The notes: generated by a model not told the origin, from the letters alone. Positions 1 through 8,971 are shown, counted from the first letter of the stretch. The stretch: DNA of 64,000 nt from Halomonas jincaotanensis (GCF_018448785.1 NZ_JAHCLU010000003.1:1-64000); one strand, 5' to 3'. Numbers and translations: made by a program.

Positions 1-79
1 TTGCTGACGGTGGCGGCGAAAACACCGCCGATGCCTTACCGGCTCCTGAAGCTGGCTGAGCCATATACGTAATCAGGAA

Positions 80-601
80 TTGTTATGGCAACGCTTTATC
101 GTCGCACCGGAAACCGTGGCCCGCGAATCTGAAGAGGCTTGGTTGGCTCTTGGCGAAGCGGAAGCGAACCCTGGGACTGAGGCGGATTACACGGGGCAAG
201 AGGTGACGGGCTTTCAGAAGCACCGGGTTGGACAGTCTCTGTTTCGCAAGGCAGTGATGATCCGCTACGACACACGCTGCGTGATCACAGGGTTGTGTCA
301 TGAAGACTTGCTGATCGCCAGCCATATCGTGCCGTGGCAGGCCCGACCCGAGTCGCGGCTCGATCCAGCTAATGGGCTCTGCTTTAACGCTTTACATGAT
401 CGAGCTTTTGATAAGGGACTTATAGCCATAGATGGCCAAGATAGGATTCGTATTTCCCCTGAGCTCTCGGATAAGAATGTGGGCGCGCAACTCAAGGGCC
501 ATTTGACCGAATTGGATGGGCAGATGTTAATCCTCTCAGAAAGAACCTTTCCTAACCGAGATTATCTTGCCTGGCACTTTCAGGAGTGTTTTCGCAGCTG
601 A
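80..601 (+). CDS. HNH endonuclease, C-terminal portion (probably 5'-truncated)
   Basis: About 173 aa from a TTG codon. The C-terminal two thirds carry an HNH nuclease core: CVITG near residue 66, ASHIVPW near 80, then LDPANGLCFNALHDRAFDKG, typical of the HNH_2-type putative restriction endonucleases. Family members I know of are nearer 280-300 aa and have an extra N-terminal region of about 100 residues. Here the frame is closed by a stop at 47-49, and only TTG or much later ATG codons are available, so I read it as a truncated or frameshifted remnant. Codon use is less GC3-biased than in the genes that follow, which suggests horizontal acquisition. Whether the fragment is translated cannot be told from the window. 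Confidence 0.6.
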   Translation: MLWQRFIVAPETVARESEEAWLALGEAEANPGTEADYTGQEVTGFQKHRVGQSLFRKAVMIRYDTRCVITGLCHEDLLIASHIVPWQARPESRLDPANGLCFNALHDRAFDKGLIAIDGQDRIRISPELSDKNVGAQLKGHLTELDGQMLILSERTFPNRDYLAWHFQECFRS

Positions 602-756
602 TTCATCTGAAGGCGCCATACTGTATTCATTGCCCATGCATGAACACTGGCGATCGTTCTAGCGCGGCTCTTGCGCTATCATGTCCCTCGATCCCACCTC
701 ATATCGGCTCTGCTGGCCGCAACGTGAGGTTCGATCCCACAATCCATTCACTGTCG

Positions 757-852
757 CCAGGGGAGTCCTGCCTCGTTTCAAGACGAGGGGGCTGAGAGGG
801 TGCTGCAAGGCGCCGACCCTGGAACCTGATCCGGTTCATACCGGCGGAGGAA
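757..852 (+). promoter_or_regulatory. TPP (thiamin pyrophosphate) riboswitch
   Basis: Contains the conserved THI-element pieces in order: GGGGAGTCC near 760, GGCTGAGAGGG near 790, GACCCTGGAACCTGATCCGG at 815-834 and the closing TTCATACCGGCGGAGGAAG, whose GGAGGAAG also serves as the ribosome binding site 6-8 bases before the ATG at 860. Binding of TPP would hide the Shine-Dalgarno region, so control is probably at translation initiation. It governs the symporter-tenA pair. Confidence 0.93.
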
Positions 853-859
853 GTGCGAC

Positions 860-2260
860 ATGCCTTACCTGACGTCTGCCGTGCTCGGCGCGGCGCTGCT
901 GTGCTTTGCTTTCCTGGGCCTGAGGGCCCGTCGGGCCGATGGCCCCCTCGATGATTACATTACCGCCCGCAATTCCCAGACCGCCTCGACTCTAGGGCTG
1001 TCGTTCCTGGCGTCCGGCATGGGGGCCTGGATACTCTTTGCGCCGCCCGAGATCGGTGCCTTTGTGGGCCCCTTGGCGCTGGCCGGTTATGCCATCGGCT
1101 CGGCGTTGCCGTTGCTGGTGCTGGCCCGTTACGGGCCCGCCATTCGCCGGCACCTGCCCGAAGGGCGCAGCATCGGCGAGTTCGCCGAGGCTTGCTATGG
1201 CGCCGGCGTGCGCCGCTGGGTGTCGCTGGTCTCGGTGCTTTATATGGCGTGCTTTTTAACCGCGGAACTTACCGCCATCGGCTCGATTACCGCGCTGCTC
1301 TCGGACGTGCCCCCATCGCTGGTGGTCATCGGGATCGCCGTGACCACGCTGGTGTACACCGCAATCGGCGGCCTGCGCGCGAGCCTGGCGACCGACCGCT
1401 GGCAGGCCTGGCTGTTGCTGGCCCTGCTGGCGCTGGTCGGGGGCGTGGCGCTGACCCGACTGCCGATGATGCCGGCGGACGTGACGATGCCGTCGATTCC
1501 CGTGGGCAGCGCGCTGAGCGTGGCGCTGACGCTGGTGATCGCCGTCACTGCGGCCAATCTCTTTCACCAGGGCTATTGGCAGCGCGTCTGGGCGGCGCGC
1601 GACGATCGCGCACTGGCTCGCGGCGCCTGGCTGGGCAGCGGCATCACCGTGGTGGTAGTAGCGGTGGTCGGGGGCCTGGGCATGCTCGCCGCGATGAGCG
1701 GCCTGGCCCCGGGCGAGCCGCCGATTCCCTTCTTCGCCCTGCTGGCCGCCGCGCCCGGGTGGCTGGCCTTGCCGGCGCTGGTGCTGGCGGTCTCGCTGGT
1801 GGTGTCGAGCGTCGACAGCCTGCAGAGCGGCATCGCCTCGCTGGTGGTGGCAAGCTCCGGTAAGCGTGGCTTGTCGATCACCGCGGCCCGCCTGGCCACG
1901 GTGGCGCTGATGATGCCGGTGGTGATCGTGGCGCTGCAGGGCCACTCGGTGCTGCGACTGTTTTTGATCGCCGATCTGTTCTGTGCCGCCATCATCGTGC
2001 CGGTATTGCTGGGGCTCTGGCCGCGCATGAGCCCGCTGGCCGCGGTGGCGGGCGGTGTGGCGGGCATGCTCGGCGCCATCCTGCCGGGCTGGATCGCCCT
2101 GGGCAGCTTTAGCGCCGGCGTGTTGGCGGCGAGCTTTCCAACCGGCGTGCCGACGCTGGCGCCGTTTCTGGGCGCCTTGCTGGCCTCGACCCTGGTCAGT
2201 CTGCTGATTGCCTGGCGCCGCCCCGCACTCTCTTCTGATATGCCTAGGAGCGCATCATGA
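860..2260 (+). CDS. Sodium:solute symporter, probable thiamin-precursor (HMP) transporter
   Basis: 466 aa polytopic membrane protein of the SSS (sodium:solute symporter) family, with about 12-13 hydrophobic segments spread over the whole length and no soluble domain. It sits directly behind a TPP riboswitch and overlaps tenA by four bases (ATGA), so its cargo is almost certainly a thiamin precursor. The pyrimidine moiety (HMP, aminopyrimidine or its formyl derivative) is the natural candidate. Comparative genomics has described thiamin-regulated members of this superfamily (CytX/ThiV-type names), but I cannot say from sequence alone which substrate it carries. The start is set by the GGAGGAAG ribosome binding site inside the riboswitch expression platform. 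Confidence 0.88.
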   Translation: MPYLTSAVLGAALLCFAFLGLRARRADGPLDDYITARNSQTASTLGLSFLASGMGAWILFAPPEIGAFVGPLALAGYAIGSALPLLVLARYGPAIRRHLPEGRSIGEFAEACYGAGVRRWVSLVSVLYMACFLTAELTAIGSITALLSDVPPSLVVIGIAVTTLVYTAIGGLRASLATDRWQAWLLLALLALVGGVALTRLPMMPADVTMPSIPVGSALSVALTLVIAVTAANLFHQGYWQRVWAARDDRALARGAWLGSGITVVVVAVVGGLGMLAAMSGLAPGEPPIPFFALLAAAPGWLALPALVLAVSLVVSSVDSLQSGIASLVVASSGKRGLSITAARLATVALMMPVVIVALQGHSVLRLFLIADLFCAAIIVPVLLGLWPRMSPLAAVAGGVAGMLGAILPGWIALGSFSAGVLAASFPTGVPTLAPFLGALLASTLVSLLIAWRRPALSSDMPRSAS

Positions 2261-2952
2261 GCACGCTTGCGAAGTACCACGACTGGGCCGCCGGGCGCAG
2301 CGCACCACGCCTCACCGACTGGCTGCGTGAGATCAGTGAACCCGACTGGTCGGCGGTGGTGAACCATCCGCTGTTCGATGCCCTGGCAGAAGGCAGCCTC
2401 CCCGGCGAGGAATTTGCCGACTACATGGTGCAGGACTACGGCTTCGTCGACCCCTTCACCGCCTTGCTCGGCCATGCCATCGGCCATGCGCCGGGGATGG
2501 CGGACCGCGTGGTGCTGGGGCAGTTCCTGGGGATGCTGACCAGCGACGAGGACAGCGTCTTCCAGCGCACCTTCGAGACCTTCGGTGTGCCGGACGCTAC
2601 CCGTCACGCGCCCACTTATCTGCCAGCCACTGCGTCATTCCTACATCTGCTGCGCGAGACGGGGGCCAGCGCCAGCTACGCGCAGATGCTCGCGGTTCTG
2701 GTGGTCACCGAGTGGCTCTACCTCGGCTGGGCCATGCGCATTACCCGGGGCAAGAGTCTGGATCCGCTGTACGACGAGTGGATCGGTCTGCACGACAACC
2801 AGGCCTTCCAGGCCTTCGTCGCCTGGTTGCGTCGCCGTCTCGATGAGGTCGCCGAGACCCTCGATGAGGCTGAATTTGCTCGGATGACCGAGCGCTTTCG
2901 CGAGACGGTAGCGCAGGAGCGGGCGTTTCACGACGCCGTCTATTCGGGTTGA
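2257..2952 (+). CDS. tenA: TenA-family aminopyrimidine hydrolase lacking the active-site Cys (TenA_E type)
   Basis: 231 aa, all-helical TenA/thiaminase II fold. YMVQDYGF near residue 57 and ERAFHDAVY at the C-terminus match the family substrate-pocket motifs. In the usual LPCxWxY motif the nucleophilic Cys is replaced: here the segment is VVTEWLY with Thr151-Glu152. That puts the protein in the Cys-less class, reported in plants and some bacteria to salvage amino- or formylamino-pyrimidine breakdown products of thiamin. It is co-transcribed and translationally coupled (ATGA) with the riboswitch-controlled transporter, which fits pyrimidine salvage rather than thiamin degradation. Confidence 0.9.
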   Translation: MSTLAKYHDWAAGRSAPRLTDWLREISEPDWSAVVNHPLFDALAEGSLPGEEFADYMVQDYGFVDPFTALLGHAIGHAPGMADRVVLGQFLGMLTSDEDSVFQRTFETFGVPDATRHAPTYLPATASFLHLLRETGASASYAQMLAVLVVTEWLYLGWAMRITRGKSLDPLYDEWIGLHDNQAFQAFVAWLRRRLDEVAETLDEAEFARMTERFRETVAQERAFHDAVYSG

Positions 2953-3124
2953 ACATTTCAAGCTGAACATTGGCCAGGCTGTTCATCGGCGCCGCGCCTC
3001 GCCTTTTTGAACCACTAACACGCCGCCGAGTCACCCGAAGCGTTCCGTCAGGCATCGACAGCGGGTACTCTATGGCGAAACTATTACCGCAAAAACCATT
3101 ACGGCAACACTATAACGTTCGGTG

Positions 3125-3178
3125 ACCGTGTTATTGCAGGCCACAGTGTCTTAGCAAGTAACCGTGTCATTGCAAGTT
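3125..3178 (+). repeat. Three 18-bp tandem repeats upstream of the dehydratase gene
   Basis: Copies at 3125-3142, 3143-3160 and 3161-3178. Copies 1 and 3 share ACCGTGT(T/C)ATTGCA and copy 2 (ACAGTGTCTTAGCAAGTA) is diverged. The array ends about 10 bases before the ribosome binding site of the downstream gene, so it lies in the promoter or leader. A weaker 15-bp periodicity is visible just upstream at about 3078-3122. Confidence 0.7.
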
Positions 3179-3203
3179 GCAAGACAAGAGAGGAGAGCGC
3201 CCC

Positions 3204-4892
3204 ATGACCGACACCCCCCAGGATTCTCGTCGCCGCTATTCGGCCCCGGTAGTGGATGGCCCAGGCAAGGCCGCCAGCCGCTCCATGCTGCGGGCAGTGG
3301 GCTTTACCGACGAGGATTTCACCAAGCCGCAGGTCGGCATTGCCTCGACCTGGAGCAACCTTACGCCCTGCAACAGCCACATCGATGAGCTGGCGCGGCG
3401 CGCGAGCGACGGCGCCGATGCCGCCGGCGGCAAGGGGGTCATCTTCAACACCATCACCATTTCCGACGGCATCGCCAACGGCACCGAGGGCATGAAGTAC
3501 TCGCTGGTGTCACGGGAAGTGATCGCCGATTCCATCGAGACGGTGACCGCGTGCGAAGGGTTCGACGGGGTGGTCGCGATCGGCGGCTGCGACAAGAACA
3601 TGCCGGGCTGCATGATGGGGCTGGCGCGCCTGAACCGTCCCAGCGTCTTCGTCTACGGCGGCACCATTCTGCCGGGCAAGGGCCACACCGATATCGTCTC
3701 GGTGTTCGAGGCCATGGGCGCCCACAGCCGCGGCGATCTTGACCTCATCCAGGTCAAGCAGATCGAGGAGACGGCGATCCCCGGCCCCGGCTCCTGCGGC
3801 GGCATGTACACCGCCAACACCATGGCCTCGGCCATCGAGGCGCTGGGCATGAGCCTGCCCGGCAGCTCGGCGCAGAACGCCGTCTCCCAGGCCAAGAGCG
3901 ATGACTGCCACGCGGCGGGCGAGGCCGTGCTCGAGTTGCTGGCGCGCGACATCAAGCCGTCGGACATCATGACCCGTGAGGCCTTCGAGAACGCCATCAC
4001 CGTGGTGATTGCGCTCGGTGGCTCCACCAACGCGGTGCTGCACCTGATTGCCATGGCCAGCACCATCGACGTGGAGCTCTCGCTCGAGGACTTCACCCGC
4101 CTCGGCAAGCGGGTGCCGGTGCTCGCCGACCTGCGGCCCAGCGGCCATTACATGATGAGCGAGCTGGTCGAGATCGGCGGCATCCAGCCGATGATGAAGA
4201 TGCTGCTCGATGCCGGCATGCTGCACGGCGACTGCCTGACGGTGACCGGCAAGACCCTGGCCGAGAACCTCGCCAAGGTAGCCCCGTATCCCGATGGGCA
4301 GAAGATCATCGCGCCGCTGGAGGCGCCGGTGAAGGCAGAAAGCCACCTGCGCATGCTCTACGGCAACCTGGCCCCCGAGGGTGCGGTCGCCAAGATCACC
4401 GGCAAGGAAGGTACCCATTTTACCGGTAGCGCCCGGGTGTTCGGCTCCGAAGAGGAGGCCCAGGCGCGCATCAACGATGGCACCGTGGTGGCCGGCGATG
4501 TGGTGGTGATCCGCTACGAAGGCCCCAGGGGCGGCCCCGGCATGCGCGAGATGCTAACCCCCACCTCGGCGATCATGGGTCGCGGGCTCGGCAGCGAGGT
4601 GGCGTTGATCACCGACGGTCGTTTCTCGGGCGGCAGTCACGGCTTCGTGGTCGGTCATGTGACCCCCGAGGCCTTCGAGGGCGGACCGCTGGCACTGGTC
4701 GAGGATGGCGACATCATCACCATCGATGCCGAGGCGGACATCATCGAGGTCAATATCGACAACGATACCCTGATGCGCCGTCGGGCGGCCTGGCAGCAGC
4801 CGGCGCCGCGCTGCGCCCGCGGCGTGCTGGCCAAGTACGCCAGAACCGTCAGCTCCGCTTCACTAGGGGCGGTGACCGACCTGCCGGAGTGA
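3204..4892 (+). CDS. ilvD: Dihydroxy-acid dehydratase (IlvD/EDD family)
   Basis: 562 aa, the usual length for the short bacterial IlvD type. Iron-sulfur and active-site motifs are clear: TPCNSH near residue 54, GGCDKNMPG near 132, [14 protein letters not shown] near 200 and ITDGRFSGG near 475. It would dehydrate 2,3-dihydroxy-3-methyl(iso)valerate to the 2-keto acid in valine and isoleucine synthesis. The start is the ATG behind GAGAGGAG rather than the ATG nine codons earlier. No other ilv gene is adjacent. IlvD relatives also include sugar-acid dehydratases, but the close match to classic DHAD motifs favours the branched-chain role. Confidence 0.9.
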   Translation: MTDTPQDSRRRYSAPVVDGPGKAASRSMLRAVGFTDEDFTKPQVGIASTWSNLTPCNSHIDELARRASDGADAAGGKGVIFNTITISDGIANGTEGMKYSLVSREVIADSIETVTACEGFDGVVAIGGCDKNMPGCMMGLARLNRPSVFVYGGTILPGKGHTDIVSVFEAMGAHSRGDLDLIQVKQIEETAIPGPGSCGGMYTANTMASAIEALGMSLPGSSAQNAVSQAKSDDCHAAGEAVLELLARDIKPSDIMTREAFENAITVVIALGGSTNAVLHLIAMASTIDVELSLEDFTRLGKRVPVLADLRPSGHYMMSELVEIGGIQPMMKMLLDAGMLHGDCLTVTGKTLAENLAKVAPYPDGQKIIAPLEAPVKAESHLRMLYGNLAPEGAVAKITGKEGTHFTGSARVFGSEEEAQARINDGTVVAGDVVVIRYEGPRGGPGMREMLTPTSAIMGRGLGSEVALITDGRFSGGSHGFVVGHVTPEAFEGGPLALVEDGDIITIDAEADIIEVNIDNDTLMRRRAAWQQPAPRCARGVLAKYARTVSSASLGAVTDLPE

Positions 4893-4953
4893 CGTCGGTC
4901 GGCGCAAGTCCGCCTCCCTGGCTCTGGAGAGGCGCTATCCCGGTGGCGTTTCG

Positions 4954-5742
4954 CTAGAACGTGCCGGGATAGCTGCCGCCATCGAGCAGCAGGTTCTGTC
5001 CCGTCAGGTAGCCCGCCTGCTCGCTGCAGAGAAAGGCGCAAAAGGCACCGAACTCATCTGCCGAGCCGAATCGGCGTGACGGTATTCCCTGAGTGCGTCG
5101 TTCGCGCAGCTGGTCCAGGTCCTGGTTGGTTTTCTGCGCGGTGGTGGACAGGTTGTTGCGCAGCCGCTCAGTGTCGAAGGCGCCCGGCAACAGGTTGTTG
5201 ATCGTGACGTTGTTTGCCGCCAGGCTCGGCTGGCGGGCCAGGCCGGCGATGAAGCCGGTCAGGCCGCTGCGGGCGCCGTTGGAGAGCCCCAGGATGTCGA
5301 TGGGCGCCTTCACCGCCCCCGAGGTGATGTTCACGACGCGTCCGAAACCGTTGTCGGCCATGATGTCCACGGTGGCCTTGATGAGCTCGATCGGGGTGAC
5401 CATGTTGGCGTCCACCGCCTTGAGCCAGTCCTCGCGGCTCCAGTCGCGAAAATCTCCCGGCGGCGGCCCGCCGTTGTTGTTGACCAGGATATCCACACGC
5501 GGACAGGCCGACAGCACGGCCGAGCGCACGGCTTCGGTGCCGATATCGCCTGCGACGACACGGACCTCGATATCGCGGTTGCAGGCGCAGATCTCTTGCG
5601 CGGCGTCTTCCAGCGCTGCCTCCCCACGGGCATTGATGACCAGGTTGACGTCCTCCATTGCCAATGCCTTGGCGCAACCCTTGCCTAATCCCTTGCTGGC
5701 GGCGCATACCACGGCCCAGCGTCCTGCGATTCCCAGATCCAT
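4954..5742 (-). CDS. Atypical short-chain dehydrogenase/reductase lacking the YxxxK motif
   Basis: 262 aa Rossmann protein starting at MDLGIAG, behind an AGAGGAG ribosome binding site. The nucleotide-binding loop reads AASKGLGKG instead of TGxxxGxG, NNNGGPPP replaces the NNAG region, and the catalytic segment reads SNGARSGLTGF where YxxxK is expected, so Tyr and Lys become Ser and Arg. The catalytic Ser (NITSG) is kept. This matches a known divergent SDR subgroup that resembles beta-ketoacyl reductases without a full catalytic tetrad. Enzymatic activity is therefore uncertain. It is convergent with ilvD, and no pathway partner is evident. Confidence 0.85.
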   Translation of the reverse strand: MDLGIAGRWAVVCAASKGLGKGCAKALAMEDVNLVINARGEAALEDAAQEICACNRDIEVRVVAGDIGTEAVRSAVLSACPRVDILVNNNGGPPPGDFRDWSREDWLKAVDANMVTPIELIKATVDIMADNGFGRVVNITSGAVKAPIDILGLSNGARSGLTGFIAGLARQPSLAANNVTINNLLPGAFDTERLRNNLSTTAQKTNQDLDQLRERRTQGIPSRRFGSADEFGAFCAFLCSEQAGYLTGQNLLLDGGSYPGTF

Positions 5743-5758
5743 ACGATGTTCTCCTCTT

Positions 5759-5801
5759 GGTAGATAGGCATTGCCACTGGTAGATAGGCATTGTTCACTG
5801 G
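5759..5801 (-). repeat. 20-bp tandem duplication upstream of the SDR gene
   Basis: Two adjacent copies of TAGATAGGCATTG(CC/TT)CACTGG at 5761-5780 and 5781-5801, just upstream of the ribosome binding site of the minus-strand SDR gene, hence in its leader or promoter. Confidence 0.75.
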
Positions 5802-5895
5802 CCGAAAAGCATCGCCACGCTCGCCTTGTCCTCAGGTCAGTGATCATTCCAGCAAACCGACGACGCCCTCGCCCGTAGTATCGCCCACTTGGCCA

Positions 5896-7383
5896 TCATG
5901 GTTCGCTCTGCGCGGTGTGCCGTAGCCGCAACCGGGCACGCAGGCGGCGAGCGAGGATGTCCACGCCGATGTTGAGCAGCGCGGTGATCACGATCAACAC
6001 CATTGCCCGGTCGAAGCGGATCTCCTGGATGGCGCTGTCGACATAGAAGCCCAGGGTGGCGATGCCCAGAATGCCGAGGATGGCGGTCTCGCGCATGATG
6101 ATTTCCCAGCGGTAGAACAGGAAGGCCAGGAAGGGGCCGTAGAGGCGCGGGGTAAGCTCGAAGGCATAGCGCTCGATGCCGTTTGGCGCATCCGGACGCA
6201 GCGACACCTCGTTGCTGCGACGACCGATCAAGTGACCGATGATGCCGCCGTTATGGATCGCCAGCGCCACCACCGCCGGCAGCATCGACGGCCCCCATAA
6301 CTGCAAAAGAATGAAGGCCAACAGGTATTCGGGCGTCGAGCGCATCACCACCAGCACCCCATGGCCCAGCGCACCGCGCATCCGGCCGGTGAAATGGCTC
6401 CCCGTGAAATGATGAGAGACCAGCGGATACAGCGCGAGCGTCAGGATACCGGTCGCCACTAGCGCGATCTGGGTCAGTACCAGGGTGTTCCAGATGCCCG
6501 GCAGCGCCTCGTTGGCGAGCAGGTCACCCAGCCAAGGCACGAGCCCGGCGAGCCCTTCGCCCTGACGCAGCGGTTCGGGAACAATGTCTTCGGTGAAGAA
6601 CCGCGAGACGTTCTGCCAGCGAATCGGCAGGCCGTCGCCGAGCAGGAAGGGCGCGGCCAGCAGATAGAATGGCAGCAGGCGCGGGCGGGCCCAGAGCCTG
6701 AGCGTGGCGATCAGCGCATAGAACAGCAGCAATAGCGCGCCCACCGTGGCGTACTGGCCCTGGGCAAACGAGGATTCCAGGTAGAATCCCAGGGTGGGCA
6801 TGCCCACGAAGCCCAGCACGGCGCTGGAGCGCAAGCCGCACTCGAGCCGGTAGGCGGTATAAGTGACCAGGTGCGGCCAGGCCTGGCTGAAGCGGGTGTA
6901 GGCGAGCGCCGAGATCACGCCGGTGCCGTGGGGAATCACCTTCGAAGGCTGAGGATCGCTCTCGTCGAGGATTTCGGCATACACCTTGGCGAAGATGCCG
7001 GCATAGGGGATGGCGATGGCGAGAACCCCGGTCAGCGGGTGCAGGCCGAAGAACTGCAGGAAGATCAGCGCCCAGAACAGTTCGTGAATGGCACGCACGA
7101 AGGCGCAGGTGGTGCGCACCACCAGATGGCGAAACACCAGCGCCAGTAGCAGGCCCGCCGCCGCCGCCAGTCCCACCCCAACGAAGGCGAAGGCCAGGGT
7201 ACGCACGATCGCCTCGCCCAGATAATCCACGGCCCCGAAATCCGGCTGCACCAGCCCCAGGAACAGGCGACCCAGTTCTGCCCATGGGTCGTGGGCACTG
7301 ACTTCGAAATCGGCCAGGAAGAGGCAGGCGATGGCCAGCGCCACGAAACCCAGGCTGGTGCGAACGGTTGCCGAGCGCCACAT
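5896..7383 (-). CDS. PhnE-like double-domain ABC permease, probable selenium oxyanion importer
   Basis: 495 aa, two PhnE-type permease halves fused in one chain (about residues 10-250 and 275-495). Each half has an EAA-like loop: SSAVLGFVGMPTLGFYLE in the first and ETAILGILGIATLGFYVD in the second. It starts one base after the stop of the ATPase gene. The family is annotated for phosphonate or phosphate uptake, but here it is transcribed with senA next to senB, senC and egtD, and there is no PhoB box or phn enzyme nearby. PhnCDE-like transporters linked to selD have been proposed as selenate importers, and I infer the same here. Phosphonate transport remains the alternative. Confidence 0.82.
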   Translation of the reverse strand: MWRSATVRTSLGFVALAIACLFLADFEVSAHDPWAELGRLFLGLVQPDFGAVDYLGEAIVRTLAFAFVGVGLAAAAGLLLALVFRHLVVRTTCAFVRAIHELFWALIFLQFFGLHPLTGVLAIAIPYAGIFAKVYAEILDESDPQPSKVIPHGTGVISALAYTRFSQAWPHLVTYTAYRLECGLRSSAVLGFVGMPTLGFYLESSFAQGQYATVGALLLLFYALIATLRLWARPRLLPFYLLAAPFLLGDGLPIRWQNVSRFFTEDIVPEPLRQGEGLAGLVPWLGDLLANEALPGIWNTLVLTQIALVATGILTLALYPLVSHHFTGSHFTGRMRGALGHGVLVVMRSTPEYLLAFILLQLWGPSMLPAVVALAIHNGGIIGHLIGRRSNEVSLRPDAPNGIERYAFELTPRLYGPFLAFLFYRWEIIMRETAILGILGIATLGFYVDSAIQEIRFDRAMVLIVITALLNIGVDILARRLRARLRLRHTAQSEP

Positions 7384-7384
7384 G

Positions 7385-8038
7385 TCAGTACAGCACCAGC
7401 AGGTCCTGGGCGCTGAGCCGGCGGCTGGGCTCGTCAAGGGCGATCGCGCCATCGGCGATGCCCACGACCCGGTCGGTAAAGCGCAGGGCCAGTTCCACGT
7501 CGTGCATGGCCAGCACCGCGGTGGGATAGGCCTCGGTCAGCGCTTCCATGACCAGTTCGGCCAGCGGCCCGTCGAGGGCCGAGACCGGCTCGTCGGCCAG
7601 CAGCAATGCGCCCCGCTGATACATCGCCCGCGCCGCGGCGACGCGCTGGCTCTGGCCGCCGGAAAGCTCGCCAGTGGCAGCCCAGCATTTCTCGGCGATG
7701 CCGAGCCGCTCGAGCAACGGCGTGATGGCGTCGATGTCGCGGCGGAAGGGGCGCACCAGGCTGACCAGGTTATACCAGCTGGGTCGCCTGGCCAGCCCAC
7801 CCATATAGACGTTGTGAAACACGCTCAGCGAAGGCACCAGGCCCAGTTCCTGAGGCATCAGAGCAGCGCCGTTGCGCTGCCAGCGCTGCTGCATGATGCT
7901 CAGTAGCGTCGATTTCCCCGCCCCGCTCTTGCCCACCAGGGCGACACATTCACCGTGCGCCAGCGTCAGGTTGAGCGGCCCGAGCACGCGTGCTCCGCCG
8001 TAATCGGCCACCACATCGGTGAGGGCGAGTGAGGTCAT
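7385..8038 (-). CDS. ABC transporter ATP-binding protein (PhnC-like), selenium/phosphonate-type
   Basis: 217 aa nucleotide-binding subunit: Walker A GKSGAGKST near residue 37, signature LSGGQSQRVAAARA near 124, Walker B ALLLADEP and the switch His in AMHDVEL. The ATG overlaps the stop of the binding-protein gene by one base (TGATG), so the two are translationally coupled. It powers the fused permease encoded next. The cargo assignment follows from the sen gene neighbourhood and not from the ATPase itself. Confidence 0.85.
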   Translation of the reverse strand: MTSLALTDVVADYGGARVLGPLNLTLAHGECVALVGKSGAGKSTLLSIMQQRWQRNGAALMPQELGLVPSLSVFHNVYMGGLARRPSWYNLVSLVRPFRRDIDAITPLLERLGIAEKCWAATGELSGGQSQRVAAARAMYQRGALLLADEPVSALDGPLAELVMEALTEAYPTAVLAMHDVELALRFTDRVVGIADGAIALDEPSRRLSAQDLLVLY

Positions 8039-8904
8039 CAATCGAGGATATCGAGCTGCTGACCGACCTGGCGGATGATCTCGTAGTCGTCGTTATCCAC
8101 CGGGATGAAGCCCGAGCGCGGGAAGCTCTCGAGCAGCGCGGGATCGTCCATATCGAGCAGCGCCTGCTGGACGCGCTGACTGAATCCATCGCCGAAGCGC
8201 TCGTCGACATCGCCGCGGATCGTCCATTGATAGTCGGGATAGGGCGGCGTCTCCCAGACGACCTGCACCGCCTCGGTATCCACGTTGCCGGCGGCGACCT
8301 CGTTCTCCCAGGCCTTGTAGCTGACTACGCCGGCCTGATAGGCCCCGGAGGCGACCAGCGAGATGGTGCGGCTGTGGTTGCCGCTGAAGCCGACGCGCTC
8401 GAAGATTTCTTCCGGCGCTGCATCGAAGTCGTTGCGCAGGAAATATTCGGGCATCAGCCGGCCGGAGGTGGAGCTCTTGGAGCCGAAGCTGAACGTCAGG
8501 CCGCGCAGGCCCTCCGGCGCGGTATCGCCCTCGACCGGCGTCAGGCCGCTGTCGCGATGGGCGATGACATAGCTCTTGTAGTCCGGGTCCTCCACGCCCT
8601 GGGCGATGGCCTGCGAGCCGGGCACGCGCTGGCGCGCCTGCACGCCGGAGAGCCCACCGAACCAGGCGAGTTGCACCTGATCGTTGCGAAAGGCGGTGAC
8701 CGCCGCGGCGTAGGACTTCACCGGTACGAAGCGCACCTCGACCTCGAGTTCTTCCTCCAGGTAATCGGCGACCTTCTGGAAGCGCTGCTGCAACCGCGTC
8801 TCGTCCTCGTCGGGAATGGCGGTAAAGACGAAAGGGCTGGCGCTGGCGAGCGATGTGGCAAGCAGCAGTGCAATCGGTAACGCTAACGACAAGCGTCCAA
8901 GCAT
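8038..8904 (-). CDS. Periplasmic PhnD-family binding protein, putative selenate/selenite ABC transporter
   Basis: 288 aa with a signal peptide (cleavage near ASA-SPF, residue 22). PhnD-like oxyanion-binding fold: FTAIPDED at the mature N-terminus, VKSYAAAVTAFRNDQVQLAWFGG near 65-85 and FGSKSSTSGRLMPEYF near 141. The SSTSGR loop is where PhnD proteins hold the oxyanion. The family includes members annotated as putative selenate binding proteins because they sit beside selD. Here it lies 67 bases behind senA in the same orientation, which supports selenium uptake for selenoneine synthesis. Selenite versus selenate cannot be told apart from sequence. Confidence 0.82.
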   Translation of the reverse strand: MLGRLSLALPIALLLATSLASASPFVFTAIPDEDETRLQQRFQKVADYLEEELEVEVRFVPVKSYAAAVTAFRNDQVQLAWFGGLSGVQARQRVPGSQAIAQGVEDPDYKSYVIAHRDSGLTPVEGDTAPEGLRGLTFSFGSKSSTSGRLMPEYFLRNDFDAAPEEIFERVGFSGNHSRTISLVASGAYQAGVVSYKAWENEVAAGNVDTEAVQVVWETPPYPDYQWTIRGDVDERFGDGFSQRVQQALLDMDDPALLESFPRSGFIPVDNDDYEIIRQVGQQLDILD

Positions 8905-8971
8905 GAGGTGATCCTCTTGGGGAGAGTGCTGATTCCCGACATGTTACCCAAAAGTCGCTGGGTTTCCGATG

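Noticed and set aside
3..59. Short frame ending in ADALPAPEAG and a stop at 57-59, possibly the C-terminus of an upstream gene.
   Set aside because: Only 18 codons are visible and another frame has equally biased codons, so it cannot be assigned.
1573..2607. 344-codon minus-strand frame opposite the symporter and tenA.
   Set aside because: Composition is that of an antisense shadow and it conflicts with the riboswitch-controlled operon on the plus strand.
4911..4935. CGCCTC/GAGGCG pairing between ilvD and the SDR gene as a terminator.
   Set aside because: Stem of only six pairs with mismatches and no T-tract.
5896..8904. Simple annotation as phosphonate transporter PhnCDE.
   Set aside because: No Pho box, no phosphonate enzymes, and operon linkage to senA. 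Kept only as an alternative.
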